DNA of 22,906 bases. Origin: a bacterium (GTDB lineage Bacteria; UBA9089; JASEGY01). Under the pieces are notes generated by a model. That model was given only the letters and a program-made list of their open reading frames with translations, made no database searches and was not told the DNA's origin. The position numbers and the translations under genes were made by a program. This document shows, in pieces, positions 14,785 through 22,382 of this stretch. Position 1 is the stretch's first letter. The number at the start of each line of letters is the position of its first letter. The stretch is taken from positions 1-22,906 of the forward strand of contig JASEGY010000001.1 of assembly GCA_030019105.1 (NCBI GenBank), in the 5' to 3' direction.

Positions 14785-15321
14785 TTAGAGCTCAAACTCA
14801 GCCCCCAAGATTTTCTCCTTTTTCATTCCGATTATCTCAGCCGTTGCCTTTTTTCCATCGATGGTCAAAAGGCCAAAGGTAGGTGGCTTGCCCCTTTTTT
14901 TATCCACTTTTTGGAGATGGCCGGGATTGAAATAAAGGATACCTTTCTCTCTGCTTATGTCATAAAGATGACTATGTCCGTAAAGAAAGATGTCTGCCTT
15001 TCGGTCTCTAATTACCTCTTCAGGGACAAGGTCGCCGGGCTGATCGTTGGCATGAGACTCAACTGTATGGGATATCATTACCCTTAAATCTCCCAACGGC
15101 TCAATCAGCCGATTCGTTATGCCTGGTTCCAGATATTCAGGGTCATAGACCCCCGGAACCTTTAACACAGGAACCCCCCGGTCTTCTAATACCTCTGCAT
15201 CGGCATAGTCATCACCCAGGTGGATAAGCATATCCACCTGACATTCATTAACCAGATATTCAGCTACACCCTTAAGATACTTTAGATTTTGATGAGAATC
15301 ACTCATTACGCCTATTTTCAT
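14785..15321 (-). CDS. YfcE/MJ0936-type metallophosphoesterase
   Basis: A 178-residue calcineurin-like phosphoesterase, probably cytoplasmic, hydrolysing phosphodiesters with two metal ions. Motifs: MKIGVMSDSHQN (D8, H10), HLGDDYADAEV, VPGVYDPEY in place of the usual GNxD (Asn missing), MISHT and the closing YGHSHLYD. The start at 15321 is preferred over the longer frame (15408). It has AAGGAG upstream, begins with the canonical metal-binding strand, and avoids overlap with rsmD, which ends 26 bp upstream. The physiological substrate is unknown. Confidence 0.86.
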   Translation of the reverse strand: MKIGVMSDSHQNLKYLKGVAEYLVNECQVDMLIHLGDDYADAEVLEDRGVPVLKVPGVYDPEYLEPGITNRLIEPLGDLRVMISHTVESHANDQPGDLVPEEVIRDRKADIFLYGHSHLYDISREKGILYFNPGHLQKVDKKRGKPPTFGLLTIDGKKATAEIIGMKKEKILGAEFEL

Positions 15322-15346
15322 TCTCCTTGCTCCTTTCTTTTCGTCA

Positions 15347-15916
15347 TTAAGACTTTTCGCCTTCTCGGCGATAAGCAAATTTAGACAGGTGTGTTGCGCC
15401 GTAGCCATATTCCTTTATGAGAGCAAATCTATCTGTCTGCGAAATGATTTCCTCCTTTTTGTGATGTTGAACCATTATGGAGCCGTCTTTATTCAAGATA
15501 TCAAGGTGATCAATGGCCTTAAGGGTGAGGTTGCCTAAGTCTTTGAAATAAGGGGGGGCAATAATAATGATGTCGTAACGCTTGCCCTCATTTTCGAGCT
15601 GTTCCACTACCTTTAAGACATCACCCTGGTAGATTCTGGCCTTTTTCTCCAGGCCGGTTCGTTTAAGATTCTCCTGTATAACCCTGGTCGCCTTTTGATC
15701 TATTTCTACCAGGTCGGCCTCTTTGGCCCCCCGGCTGAGGGCCTCAAGGCTATAGCTTCCTGTGCCGGCAAAAAGATCAAGCACGGCCGCCCCTGGTATC
15801 CTGGTCTGAAGGATGTCGAAGAGGGCTTCCCTCACTCGACTCAAGGGAGGTCTTGTCTTCCGGCTTTGAGGTCCGGTTATTTTTTTTCTACGGTTTGAGC
15901 CACCTATTATTTTCAT
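15347..15916 (-). CDS. rsmD: RsmD-like 16S rRNA (guanine-966-N2) methyltransferase
   Basis: The 189-residue Rossmann methyltransferase starts MKIIGGSNRRKKI, with PLSRVREALFDIL, the SAM motif I VLDLFAGTGSYSLEALSRG and the acidic LVEIDQKA. The expected motif IV (D/N)PPY reads IIIIAPPYF, so the catalytic-motif acidic/amide residue is replaced by Ala. This could abolish activity, or reflect a sequence error (GAC to GCC beside a run of C). MITE A copy 1 ends exactly at the target duplication that abuts the ATG, and no ribosome-binding site is visible upstream. A metallophosphoesterase gene follows. Confidence 0.87.
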   Translation of the reverse strand: MKIIGGSNRRKKITGPQSRKTRPPLSRVREALFDILQTRIPGAAVLDLFAGTGSYSLEALSRGAKEADLVEIDQKATRVIQENLKRTGLEKKARIYQGDVLKVVEQLENEGKRYDIIIIAPPYFKDLGNLTLKAIDHLDILNKDGSIMVQHHKKEEIISQTDRFALIKEYGYGATHLSKFAYRREGEKS

Positions 15917-15924
15917 TCTGGATT

Positions 15925-16155
15925 GTAACTACTCAGCCTCTTTATTAACCACGAATGAACACGAATTATCACGAATTTTTATAGCACACTGATGACACGG
16001 ATTCGACGGATTTCCACTGATTTTTATTATCCGTGTGTATCCGTCTCATCCGTACAATCCGTGTTCTATTTGACTCATCGGCTAAATTGGTGGATTGCTG
16101 CTTTTATTCGTGTGTATTCGTGTCAATTTGTGTTAATTCGTGGCTGAGTAGATAC
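15925..16155 (+). mobile_element. MITE A copy 1 (231 bp)
   Basis: The ends GTAACTACTCAGCC and (complement) GTATCTACTCAGCC form 14-bp inverted repeats with one mismatch. The exact 8-bp duplication TCTGGATT flanks the element (15917-15924 and 16156-16163). It contains no gene. The interior consists of CACGAAT- and ACGGAT-rich words and their complements and should fold strongly. It is inserted directly upstream of the rsmD start codon. Copy 2, inverted and of identical length, is at 16708-16938. Confidence 0.93.
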
Positions 16156-16263
16156 TCTGGATTTAGAATTCCGAGTTTATAGGTTAAACAGGATATTGGA
16201 AATTGTATCACAAAAGGGGAACAAACGCAAATAAAATGAAGCAGATTTACTAACATTTGTGCC

Positions 16264-16285
16264 TTGACACATTTAATTAGATGTG
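16264..16285 (+). promoter_or_regulatory. Promoter/operator of the antitoxin-toxin pair
   Basis: TTGACA (16264-16269) overlaps the 18-bp imperfect palindrome CACATTTAATTAGATGTG (16268-16285; 8 of 9 pairs match). A weak -10 (GATACCT region, 16285-16292) follows. The placement suits autorepression by the antitoxin. The -10 match is poor, so the promoter call is tentative. Confidence 0.55.
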
Positions 16286-16311
16286 ATACCTTCTACATGG
16301 AGGTGATAAAT

Positions 16312-16557
16312 ATGGCAACAGCAACTATGAAACGAGAAAGTCTGACTATTGATGTAATGCCCGAAGAGCATAGAAAAATAAAGGTATGCGCGACTCTTCA
16401 GGGTAAGACAATCCGTGAATATATTCTTGAAATCGTCCGGGAGCGGTTGCGTATGGAAGAAGAGGAACGACAGTTATCTACTATGTCTGCCAACATTGGC
16501 CCTGTTTTAAAAGAACTATGGGATAATGAAAAGGATGCCGCTTATGATAAATTATAA
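16312..16557 (+). CDS. MazE-like antitoxin (81 aa), partner of a MazF/PemK toxin
   Basis: This small acidic-ended protein precedes and overlaps (14 bp) the toxin gene, the usual antitoxin-first order. The N-terminal half (RESLTIDVMPEEHRKIKVCA, TLQGKTIREYILEIVRERL) resembles a ribbon-helix-helix DNA-binding domain. The C-terminal half (EEEERQLSTMSANIGPVLKE) is the likely flexible toxin-binding tail. The start at 16312 is supported by GGAGGTGA (16299-16306). The frame is complete although the toxin gene is disrupted, so it may persist as a solitary regulator. RHH class is inferred by pattern only. Confidence 0.78.
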   Translation: MATATMKRESLTIDVMPEEHRKIKVCATLQGKTIREYILEIVRERLRMEEEERQLSTMSANIGPVLKELWDNEKDAAYDKL

Positions 16558-17121
16558 ACGGGGGGATGTAGTCCTTGCTGAGGTTGTCTTCTCTGAAGGA
16601 ACCGGAACCAAAAAGCGGCCTGCTTTAATAATAAGTAGCGATGAGTATCACCATGGCCGCCAGGAAGTAATCATTGCTGCTGTTACAAGCAATGTGAAAA
16701 GAATGTTGTATCTACTCAGCCACGAATTAACACAAATTGACACGAATACACACGAATAAAAGCAGCAATCCACCAATTTAGCCGATGAGTCAAATAGAAC
16801 ACGGATTGTACGGATGAGACGGATACACACGGATAATAAAAATCAGTGGGAATCCGTCGAATCCGTGTCATCAGTGTGCTATAAAAATTCGTGATAATTC
16901 GTGATAATTCGTGGTTAATAAAGAGGCTGAGTAGTTACAGAATGTTGATAGGTGATGTCAGGATAGATCAATGGAAAGAGGCAGGATTAATATATCCATC
17001 TTTGGTGACAGGGATTATTCAGACAATAAAAGGCAACATGATAATTAGTAAATTGGGAGCCCTCTCAAAACAAGACCTCCATAAGGTGCAAAAAACTCTT
17101 AGTATCTCAATAGGCCTCTAA
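16544..17121 (+). pseudogene. MazF/PemK-family mRNA endonuclease toxin, split by MITE A copy 2
   Basis: The N-terminal part INYKRGDVVLAEVVFSEGTG, KKRPALIISSDEYHH, EVIIAAVTSN is a typical MazF/PemK fold start. At 16708 a 231-bp MITE interrupts the gene and a stop follows at 16757-16759. Beyond the element the frame resumes (from 16947): IGDVRIDQWKEAGLIYPSLV, TGIIQTIKGNMI, SKLGALSKQDLHKVQKTL. Deleting the element and one 8-bp target copy (AGAATGTT) gives 339 bp, an intact 112-residue protein of normal family length. The start at ATG 16544 has AAAGGA about 9 bp upstream. As it stands the toxin should be inactive. Confidence 0.92.
16708..16938 (-). mobile_element. MITE A copy 2 (231 bp), inserted in the toxin gene
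   Basis: This is the inverted second copy of the element at 15925-16155, with the same length and near-identical sequence. The ends are GTATCTACTCAGCC and (complement) GTAACTACTCAGCC, flanked by the exact 8-bp duplication AGAATGTT (16700-16707 and 16939-16946). A visible difference is near the right end, where GATAATTCGTG occurs twice in place of GTTCATTCGTG. Confidence 0.94.
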
Positions 17122-17143
17122 TATATTTTTTGGAAGAAGCGTC

Positions 17144-18433
17144 ATGAATGTTATGTCTTACCCAAAAGCAGTTGTTTCCGACAACCAGGGAAACATATTT
17201 GATGTTGATGGAATCCGGGCTGCCGGGATGAAGGCCGGACATTTCTACCCTCTTCACAAAGAGGAACTGATCCCCCTTCCCTACGGCAGCGAAATATTTA
17301 CTCTCCCAGAAAGAATTCCGATTGGTTTTGAGAAAACCACCGGCAAGCTTGTCTTTTTTGAAGACAACCCTTTTCAAAAGTCTCAAGAAGCATGCCATGC
17401 AGTGGCCGCCTTTGTCTCGCCCGGTTATACAACAACATATAATGCGGCCTATTTTCAAGAAGAAAATGCACCTCTCCTGCCACTTTTTTCTTACGCCGCC
17501 CTCTGTTGGTATAAAGGTAGATTTTACACCTCGGCCGTGAGGGTTGACAGAGAACGGCGACAGGATCTCCGGCTGATGGATACCAATAAGCTTACGGAGA
17601 ATATAAAAAAGATTACCCGGCTTTATCCAAATAACAGGCTGGTAAAGCACCTTACCCAATGTGCCTCTAAATATGGTTGTCCGGCGGCCAAGAATTTCTT
17701 TCTGGAAAGATATGAAGCCCCGCTCCCCTCCTCACCCAAATGTAATGCCCGATGTGTCGGATGTATATCTTTAGGCAATCTTCCGGACTTTCCTGCGACT
17801 CAACCACGAATAAAGTTTGTCCCCACCCCTGATGAGTTAGCCGGGGTGGCTATTCATCATATTAAGCATGTAAAAAAGCCGGTCGTTAGCTTTGGCCAGG
17901 GGTGCGAAGGGGAGCCTCTTCTGGCAGGAGATGTCCTGGTCAAAGCGGTGCAAATAATCAGGGCCGCAACCCAAAAAGGAACTATTAACCTGAATACCAA
18001 TGCCAGCAAGCCTGATCTAATTCGCCGGCTCTGTCAAGCCGGGCTTGACAGCATCCGGGTGAGTATAAACAGTGTCAGAGAGCATTTCTATAATCTCTAC
18101 TACCGGCCAATAGATTATAATTTTGCTGAGGTAGTTGAATCCATTAGGATAATGAAGGAAGCCGGGAAATTTGTCTCGATAAATTATCTGGTTATGCCTG
18201 GTTTTACAGATGCGCCGGATGAATTTGAGGCCATGATAAGATTTGTCAAAGAAACCGGGTTAGATATGATCCAATGGCGCAATCTGAATTACGATCCCCT
18301 AATGTATTTTAAGATGGTAGATATTAATGACCTTCCTAAGGAGAGATTACTTGGTGTCAAGGAAGAAATATCTTATCTGAAAGAATACTTCCCAGAATTA
18401 AGGCACGGCTATTTTAATCCCTTTTTCCGCTGA
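17144..18433 (+). CDS. Radical SAM protein of unknown function (429 aa)
   Basis: The radical SAM cluster motif CNARCVGC (C200, C204, C207) begins an otherwise ordinary TIM-barrel: [14 protein letters not shown] (motif around the GE), [53 protein letters not shown]. The unusual part is a ~195-residue N-terminal extension with extra cysteines (C84, C121, C173, C179) before the cluster. I do not recognise the subfamily; no substrate peptide or maturase partner is adjacent. The start has GGAAG upstream. The 3' end overlaps the convergent recQ by 36 bp. Confidence 0.8.
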   Translation: MNVMSYPKAVVSDNQGNIFDVDGIRAAGMKAGHFYPLHKEELIPLPYGSEIFTLPERIPIGFEKTTGKLVFFEDNPFQKSQEACHAVAAFVSPGYTTTYNAAYFQEENAPLLPLFSYAALCWYKGRFYTSAVRVDRERRQDLRLMDTNKLTENIKKITRLYPNNRLVKHLTQCASKYGCPAAKNFFLERYEAPLPSSPKCNARCVGCISLGNLPDFPATQPRIKFVPTPDELAGVAIHHIKHVKKPVVSFGQGCEGEPLLAGDVLVKAVQIIRAATQKGTINLNTNASKPDLIRRLCQAGLDSIRVSINSVREHFYNLYYRPIDYNFAEVVESIRIMKEAGKFVSINYLVMPGFTDAPDEFEAMIRFVKETGLDMIQWRNLNYDPLMYFKMVDINDLPKERLLGVKEEISYLKEYFPELRHGYFNPFFR

Positions 18434-20596
18434 ACAAACTCCCTGTCCTTTCTCAGTCAGCCATATTGCCCTTCCTTCCTTCTGGCAAAGGTAGCCTTTA
18501 ACCATCATCAGTTGAATGAATTCCTTTACCTGCTGATAGCTATGATCCGAAAGCTCCCCAAAACTCGTTGGAAAACTATCTTCTCTATAGCGAATAATAG
18601 CATCAGAAGTCTTGCTCCCTATTAATATATTAGCGATACTGGAGAGAGGCAGCTTCCCGTCCCAGGCTGAAACTAACTGAAGGATCTTAAGACCAATCGG
18701 CCGGGGGACGGGTTTAGAGGGAAAGATGCCGGAACTTGCCGGTTGGAGGACAGGTTTGTTGGGATCGAACCTGGAGTTTACAGGCTTTGGTGCGGGCGTG
18801 CCATCATTAACCACCAGGATAGGATAATCACCCTTGAGAACCCTAAGCCTGTCAGCTTCAATCATTTGATCAATAAAAACCATAATTTCTTCCTGGGTGA
18901 ACTCTGAGAGTTGCCCGTAGAAAGGGGTCTCTTCTAATTCAAATCGCGCAATCAATTTGCTTTTACTTCCACTAAGCACCTTGACTATCCCTGACCGGCC
19001 AAACTTTCCATTCAATGATTTAACACAATCGTAAATAATGGTGGCGACTTTTTCGGAAGGAATTATTTTTATCGAGGGGGAAGAAAGGCCAAGACAGTTA
19101 TCACAATTGCGGCAAGTGGAAGGCCGAGCCGGCCTGGCGGACCGAGCCGGCCCGGCAGGTGCGTTCTCTCCAAAATAATCCAGGATAATAGCCCGGCGAC
19201 AGGATTTAGCTTCTCCGTAGTCAATCATAGCCTGAAGTCGGGCCAGGTCTGCCTCTTTTCGCTTTCTCTCCTCTGAAAGGTCAATATTAAGCCACTGCGG
19301 CTTCTCTTTGCCCACTACCTTCATTTCCCCTTTATCCCATTTGAGGTGACCGGCCTTTTCCAGAAGCTGCAAGACAATATTCAGTTTTTCCTCTCTCATC
19401 CTTCCTGACTCGGCCATAATCTCCTGAGGACTCAGTCCTTCCCTCAGGCGGTAATAAACCCAATATATCTCCTTTGAGGTGGGGTGACGCTGGTAGATAA
19501 AATATTTTCTTAAGAAGGAATCCTGTCTATTAAAGAGAAGAATACACTGGGCAGGCTGACCGTCTCGGCCGGCCCGGCCGGCTTCCTGATAATAGAACTC
19601 TAAAGAAGATGGCAGATGAAAGTGGATGACCCCTCTGATATCCGGCTTGTCAATCCCGAGCCCGAAAGCAATGGTGGCTACCATCACCCGTCTTAACCCG
19701 CAGATAAATTCCTCCTGCCTCTTACAGCGGTCATCTCCTCTAAAACCGGCGTGATAAGCTGAGGCGCTTATTTGATTCTCATTAAGGAATCCGGCTATCT
19801 CTTCGGCGTCTTTCTGTCTCGCTACATAGACAATAAAGCTGCCTTCCTGAGTCTTTAAAAGATGAAGTAAATAGGTCCTCTTATCCCTCTTGTGACAAGG
19901 AATGACGCTAAAACAAAGATTCGGCCGGTCAAAGCTTTCCACAATGTTTTCCGGCTGTTCCATTCCTAAATTAAGGAGGATATCGTTTTTGACGGCAGGG
20001 GTGGCCGTAGCCGTAATGGCCAGAATAGTCGCCTTCGGATACTGGTTAAAGACCTCCTTGAGCCTGAGATATTCCGGCCTGAAGTCGTGACCCCACTGAC
20101 TGATGCAGTGGGCCTCATCAACTACAAAGAGGCTGATCTTGATCTTTTCAAGGGCTGCATGTAAGGAACTCATCATCATCCGTTCCGGAGCGACAAAGAG
20201 AAGCTTAAAGTCACCATCTGAAAGCTTTTTCAGCCTCTCTTCAATCTGAGTTTTAAACAGGCTTGAGTTAAGATAGGTGGCATGCGTGAGGCCAAATCCT
20301 TCTATTGAATCTACCTGGTCTTTCATTAAGGCGATTAAAGGAGAGATAACAATGGTCATTCCGGGAAGGATTAAGGCCGGTAATTGATAACAGAGGGATT
20401 TTCCCCCGGCAGTAGGGAGAACCCCCAGGGTATCCCGTCCCGCGAGTATATTCTTGATGATCTCAAGTTGGCCGGGTTTGAAGGAAGTGAACCCAAACTT
20501 ATCTTTCAGTATCCGGTAGAGTTCTTTATCCTCTACCTTATCTCTATCTTCTTTATAGATTAGTGAAGTCAATCTCTGCTTTATATTCCGGAGCAC
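18398..20596 (-). CDS. recQ: RecQ-type ATP-dependent DNA helicase with two RQC-like modules
   Basis: 3'-5' DNA helicase, 732 residues. The Q-motif [14 protein letters not shown] is followed by Walker A PTAGGKS (61-67), DEAH at 160-163 with [12 protein letters not shown], and motif [14 protein letters not shown]. Zinc ligands are probably C466, C495, C498, C501, with an Ala/Arg/Pro-rich insert ([12 protein letters not shown]) between. An RQC-like winged helix (about 515-595) is followed by a proline-rich linker and then a second, similar module (636-718: [20 protein letters not shown] against [20 protein letters not shown]). No HRDC domain is visible. The start is GTG with AGGA 7 bp upstream; it overlaps the preceding dual-OB gene by 44 bp, indicating cotranslation. 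Confidence 0.9.
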   Translation of the reverse strand: MLRNIKQRLTSLIYKEDRDKVEDKELYRILKDKFGFTSFKPGQLEIIKNILAGRDTLGVLPTAGGKSLCYQLPALILPGMTIVISPLIALMKDQVDSIEGFGLTHATYLNSSLFKTQIEERLKKLSDGDFKLLFVAPERMMMSSLHAALEKIKISLFVVDEAHCISQWGHDFRPEYLRLKEVFNQYPKATILAITATATPAVKNDILLNLGMEQPENIVESFDRPNLCFSVIPCHKRDKRTYLLHLLKTQEGSFIVYVARQKDAEEIAGFLNENQISASAYHAGFRGDDRCKRQEEFICGLRRVMVATIAFGLGIDKPDIRGVIHFHLPSSLEFYYQEAGRAGRDGQPAQCILLFNRQDSFLRKYFIYQRHPTSKEIYWVYYRLREGLSPQEIMAESGRMREEKLNIVLQLLEKAGHLKWDKGEMKVVGKEKPQWLNIDLSEERKRKEADLARLQAMIDYGEAKSCRRAIILDYFGENAPAGPARSARPARPSTCRNCDNCLGLSSPSIKIIPSEKVATIIYDCVKSLNGKFGRSGIVKVLSGSKSKLIARFELEETPFYGQLSEFTQEEIMVFIDQMIEADRLRVLKGDYPILVVNDGTPAPKPVNSRFDPNKPVLQPASSGIFPSKPVPRPIGLKILQLVSAWDGKLPLSSIANILIGSKTSDAIIRYREDSFPTSFGELSDHSYQQVKEFIQLMMVKGYLCQKEGRAIWLTEKGQGVCSAEKGIKIAVP

Positions 20597-21257
20597 TGTG
20601 TAATCCTATCACCATCAGCCAATGTTCACCCTGATAGAGGCGGGTCAGGCCCAGGGCGAAAAATATATGGTCGTATCCTTTCTTCAAAAAATCTTCCCGG
20701 TCAAGTTGATAATGAGAACACTTGAAGTGCTGGAGGAGTTTTCGGCCCAGTGCCCTGATTTTAAGATCCGGGCAGGGTTTATCTTGATAAAATGCCTGGC
20801 CCAAGCTAAAATCTATCCGAACAGAAATATCGGCCCCGGCTTTATTAGGTCCAAAACGGATAGTAAAATCGTCCGGTTTGATTAGTCCCAGCGAAGACTC
20901 TTTATTCAGGAGTCTATCTATCGAAGATCGGTCTTGATAAGTGCTTAAAAAATCAAGCCTTTCTTCGGCCGTAAATTCCTTGATTAGTTTTGGTTTGAAT
21001 CTTCGATCAAGGAGCCGGTCTTCGATATGGGGAGGATCCGGTCTGGCCTCCCCCAGAAAGAAACGGGAAATATCTAAATATTTTACCTGAGGTATTCCCT
21101 TAACCACCAGGTCAGTTAGTTGCAGGGAGTGCTCCAGACGATCACTTACCTCTGGTCTTACCGGCCGGATCCATTGACCGGTCTCAGGTTCAATGCCGGC
21201 GATACAGATGCCGGTAAACATCCTGGTCATAGCCAGGATAACAATATCTTTTTCCAT
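20553..21257 (-). CDS. Dual OB-fold domain protein (DuOB-like, 234 aa)
   Basis: The N-terminal pattern [20 protein letters not shown], then [10 protein letters not shown], matches the first OB-like unit of the family named dual OB domain (motif C-AGI ... G-WIRPV). A second unit follows ([12 protein letters not shown] ... [20 protein letters not shown]), and the C-terminus [13 protein letters not shown] closes a strand. Nucleic-acid binding is plausible from the fold; no catalytic motif is seen. The gene overlaps recQ by 44 bp, so a functional link with the helicase is likely. The family name is from memory and was not searched. No clear Shine-Dalgarno is visible; the start sits directly after a heptad hairpin. 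Confidence 0.72.
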   Translation of the reverse strand: MEKDIVILAMTRMFTGICIAGIEPETGQWIRPVRPEVSDRLEHSLQLTDLVVKGIPQVKYLDISRFFLGEARPDPPHIEDRLLDRRFKPKLIKEFTAEERLDFLSTYQDRSSIDRLLNKESSLGLIKPDDFTIRFGPNKAGADISVRIDFSLGQAFYQDKPCPDLKIRALGRKLLQHFKCSHYQLDREDFLKKGYDHIFFALGLTRLYQGEHWLMVIGLHSAPEYKAEIDFTNL

Positions 21258-21259
21258 AT

Positions 21260-21334
21260 TGGTGTCTGGTGTCCGGTGTCTGGTGTCTGGTGATTTACTT
21301 TGAATGCCAGACTCTCAGACACCAGGCTACCAAT
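21260..21334. repeat. Hairpin of 7-bp tandem repeats (GGTGTCT family)
   Basis: GGTGTCTGGTGTCCGGTGTC (period 7) is complementary to the right arm CCAGACTCTCAGACACCAGG. Its words match the hairpin at 7974-8058. It separates the dual-OB gene from the upstream DUF488 gene inside the cluster. Confidence 0.78.
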
Positions 21335-21769
21335 TCATAGATGTTCCACCTCGATGTCCGGTAAATACCTGGCCCAGAACTCGGCAATTAATCGGCGGTG
21401 ACAGTGATCAGGCAAGGCCTCACTACAGAGCAGGCACACTGTCTCGTCTTTAAGGAGCTCGGAACCTAACTTCAAAATCGGCCTTTGGTTAAATAACCTG
21501 GTAAAGCCCTCTGTGTATCTTTCCCAATCATTATCCTGTTTGTAGTCTTTCAGGATATCAGGCGTCGGAGCAAGCTCCAGTTCATGCCGGTATTTAATGC
21601 CAAACCCTTCCTGAAGGAGGAATTCTAAATCCCTGCCTTTAGAATAACCGGCTAACTGAGAACTGTTATTAAGCCTGATGTCAACCACCAGGGTAATGCC
21701 TGCATCTTTCAGGAGCTGAATAAATTCCCTTAAGCTCTTTTTAGTAAATCCAATAGTGTATAGCTTCAT
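21335..21769 (-). CDS. DUF488 protein (a)
   Basis: A 144-residue DUF488 protein: MKLYTIGFTKKSLREFIQLL, then TLVVDIRLNN, an aromatic/basic middle (FGIKYRHELELAPT) and the signature CLLCSEALPDHCHRRLIAEF. The C-x-E...CHR cluster and the early VDIR Asp/Arg are the likely functional residues; the biochemical activity is not established. The start at 21769 is chosen because the family begins with a Met just before the YTIG strand; a longer frame to 21793 adds 8 residues. It is the second of two diverged DUF488 genes in the same cluster with recQ and the dual-OB gene. Confidence 0.85.
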   Translation of the reverse strand: MKLYTIGFTKKSLREFIQLLKDAGITLVVDIRLNNSSQLAGYSKGRDLEFLLQEGFGIKYRHELELAPTPDILKDYKQDNDWERYTEGFTRLFNQRPILKLGSELLKDETVCLLCSEALPDHCHRRLIAEFWARYLPDIEVEHL

Positions 21770-21808
21770 AGCGCGGCCCCCCGCCGCAACCAAACCAATT
21801 TACCACAA

Positions 21809-21884
21809 AGGACCTAAAGGACCTAAAGGACCTAAAGGACACCACTGACTACTGACTACTGACTACTGACTACTGACTACTGAC
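21809..21884. repeat. Two adjacent tandem repeats: (GGACCTAAA)n and (CTGACTA)n
   Basis: About four 9-bp units GGACCTAAA (21809-21840) are followed by five to six 7-bp units CTGACTA (21845-21884). These fill the gap between the two DUF488 genes. Perfect unit identity suggests recent expansion. Confidence 0.85.
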
Positions 21885-21887
21885 AAA

Positions 21888-22382
21888 TTACCAAAGCGAT
21901 AATTGAGATGGCTCCGGCTTAAAGTCTTTTAGCTCAGGATACCTTAAACTTCCATCGCTTAAGATATGGGCTACTTTTACCCCTTCTTCCAGGAGAGCCT
22001 TGCTAACCAGCTTATGTCTGTGACAGGCATAAGGATCCTTTTCCGAACACATGAGAACTATTTCCCCCTGCCGGGCTTCCTTGATTACTTGATTAAGCCC
22101 GGTTTTGAATCCTTTACTTTGGGCCATAAGTTCGTAATCCGGGTTTCCATCCGGGCAAAGGCAATTTTTATCTTTCGGAAAGCCCCCCAGAAGATGCCCT
22201 AGATACGAATAAGCTATTTCCCTGCGAGCTGCTTCAGAAGAAATAGCCTCTTTATTGAACCAGACAGCATACTTGCAATAAGGAGCGCTCCTTATATCAA
22301 GGAGTCTTTTAATCTGATGGATGAAAAGAAGATTAAAGAATTCTTCTAAAGAAAGGCTTCCGTGTCCAATAGTAAAGATCAT
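21888..22382 (-). CDS. DUF488 protein (b)
   Basis: A 164-residue DUF488 protein: MIFTIGHGSLSLEEFFNLL, then RLLDIRSAPYCKYAVWFN, YLGHLLGGFP, and the C-terminal signature VLMCSEKDPYACHRHKLVSK. The C-x-E...CHR residues are kept as in copy (a), but the rest is well diverged, so the pair is not a recent duplication. The ATG at 22382 overlaps the stop of the vanZ-like gene (ATGA), with GAAGAAGAGA upstream, which fixes the start and shows translational coupling. The longer frame to 22415 is therefore not used. Confidence 0.87.
   Translation of the reverse strand: MIFTIGHGSLSLEEFFNLLFIHQIKRLLDIRSAPYCKYAVWFNKEAISSEAARREIAYSYLGHLLGGFPKDKNCLCPDGNPDYELMAQSKGFKTGLNQVIKEARQGEIVLMCSEKDPYACHRHKLVSKALLEEGVKVAHILSDGSLRYPELKDFKPEPSQLSLW

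Noticed and set aside
15321..15408. Longer start for the metallophosphoesterase (15408)
   Set aside because: It would overlap rsmD by 62 bp and add residues before the canonical MKIGVMSDSH start, which has its own AAGGAG.
17099..17659. Minus-strand ORF (186 codons) opposite the radical SAM gene
   Set aside because: It overlaps a frame with recognisable radical SAM context, shows no family motif, and is Cys/Phe-rich as expected of an antisense shadow.
21809..21884. Possible CRISPR array
   Set aside because: The units are 7-9 bp direct tandem repeats without spacers; no cas gene is in the window.
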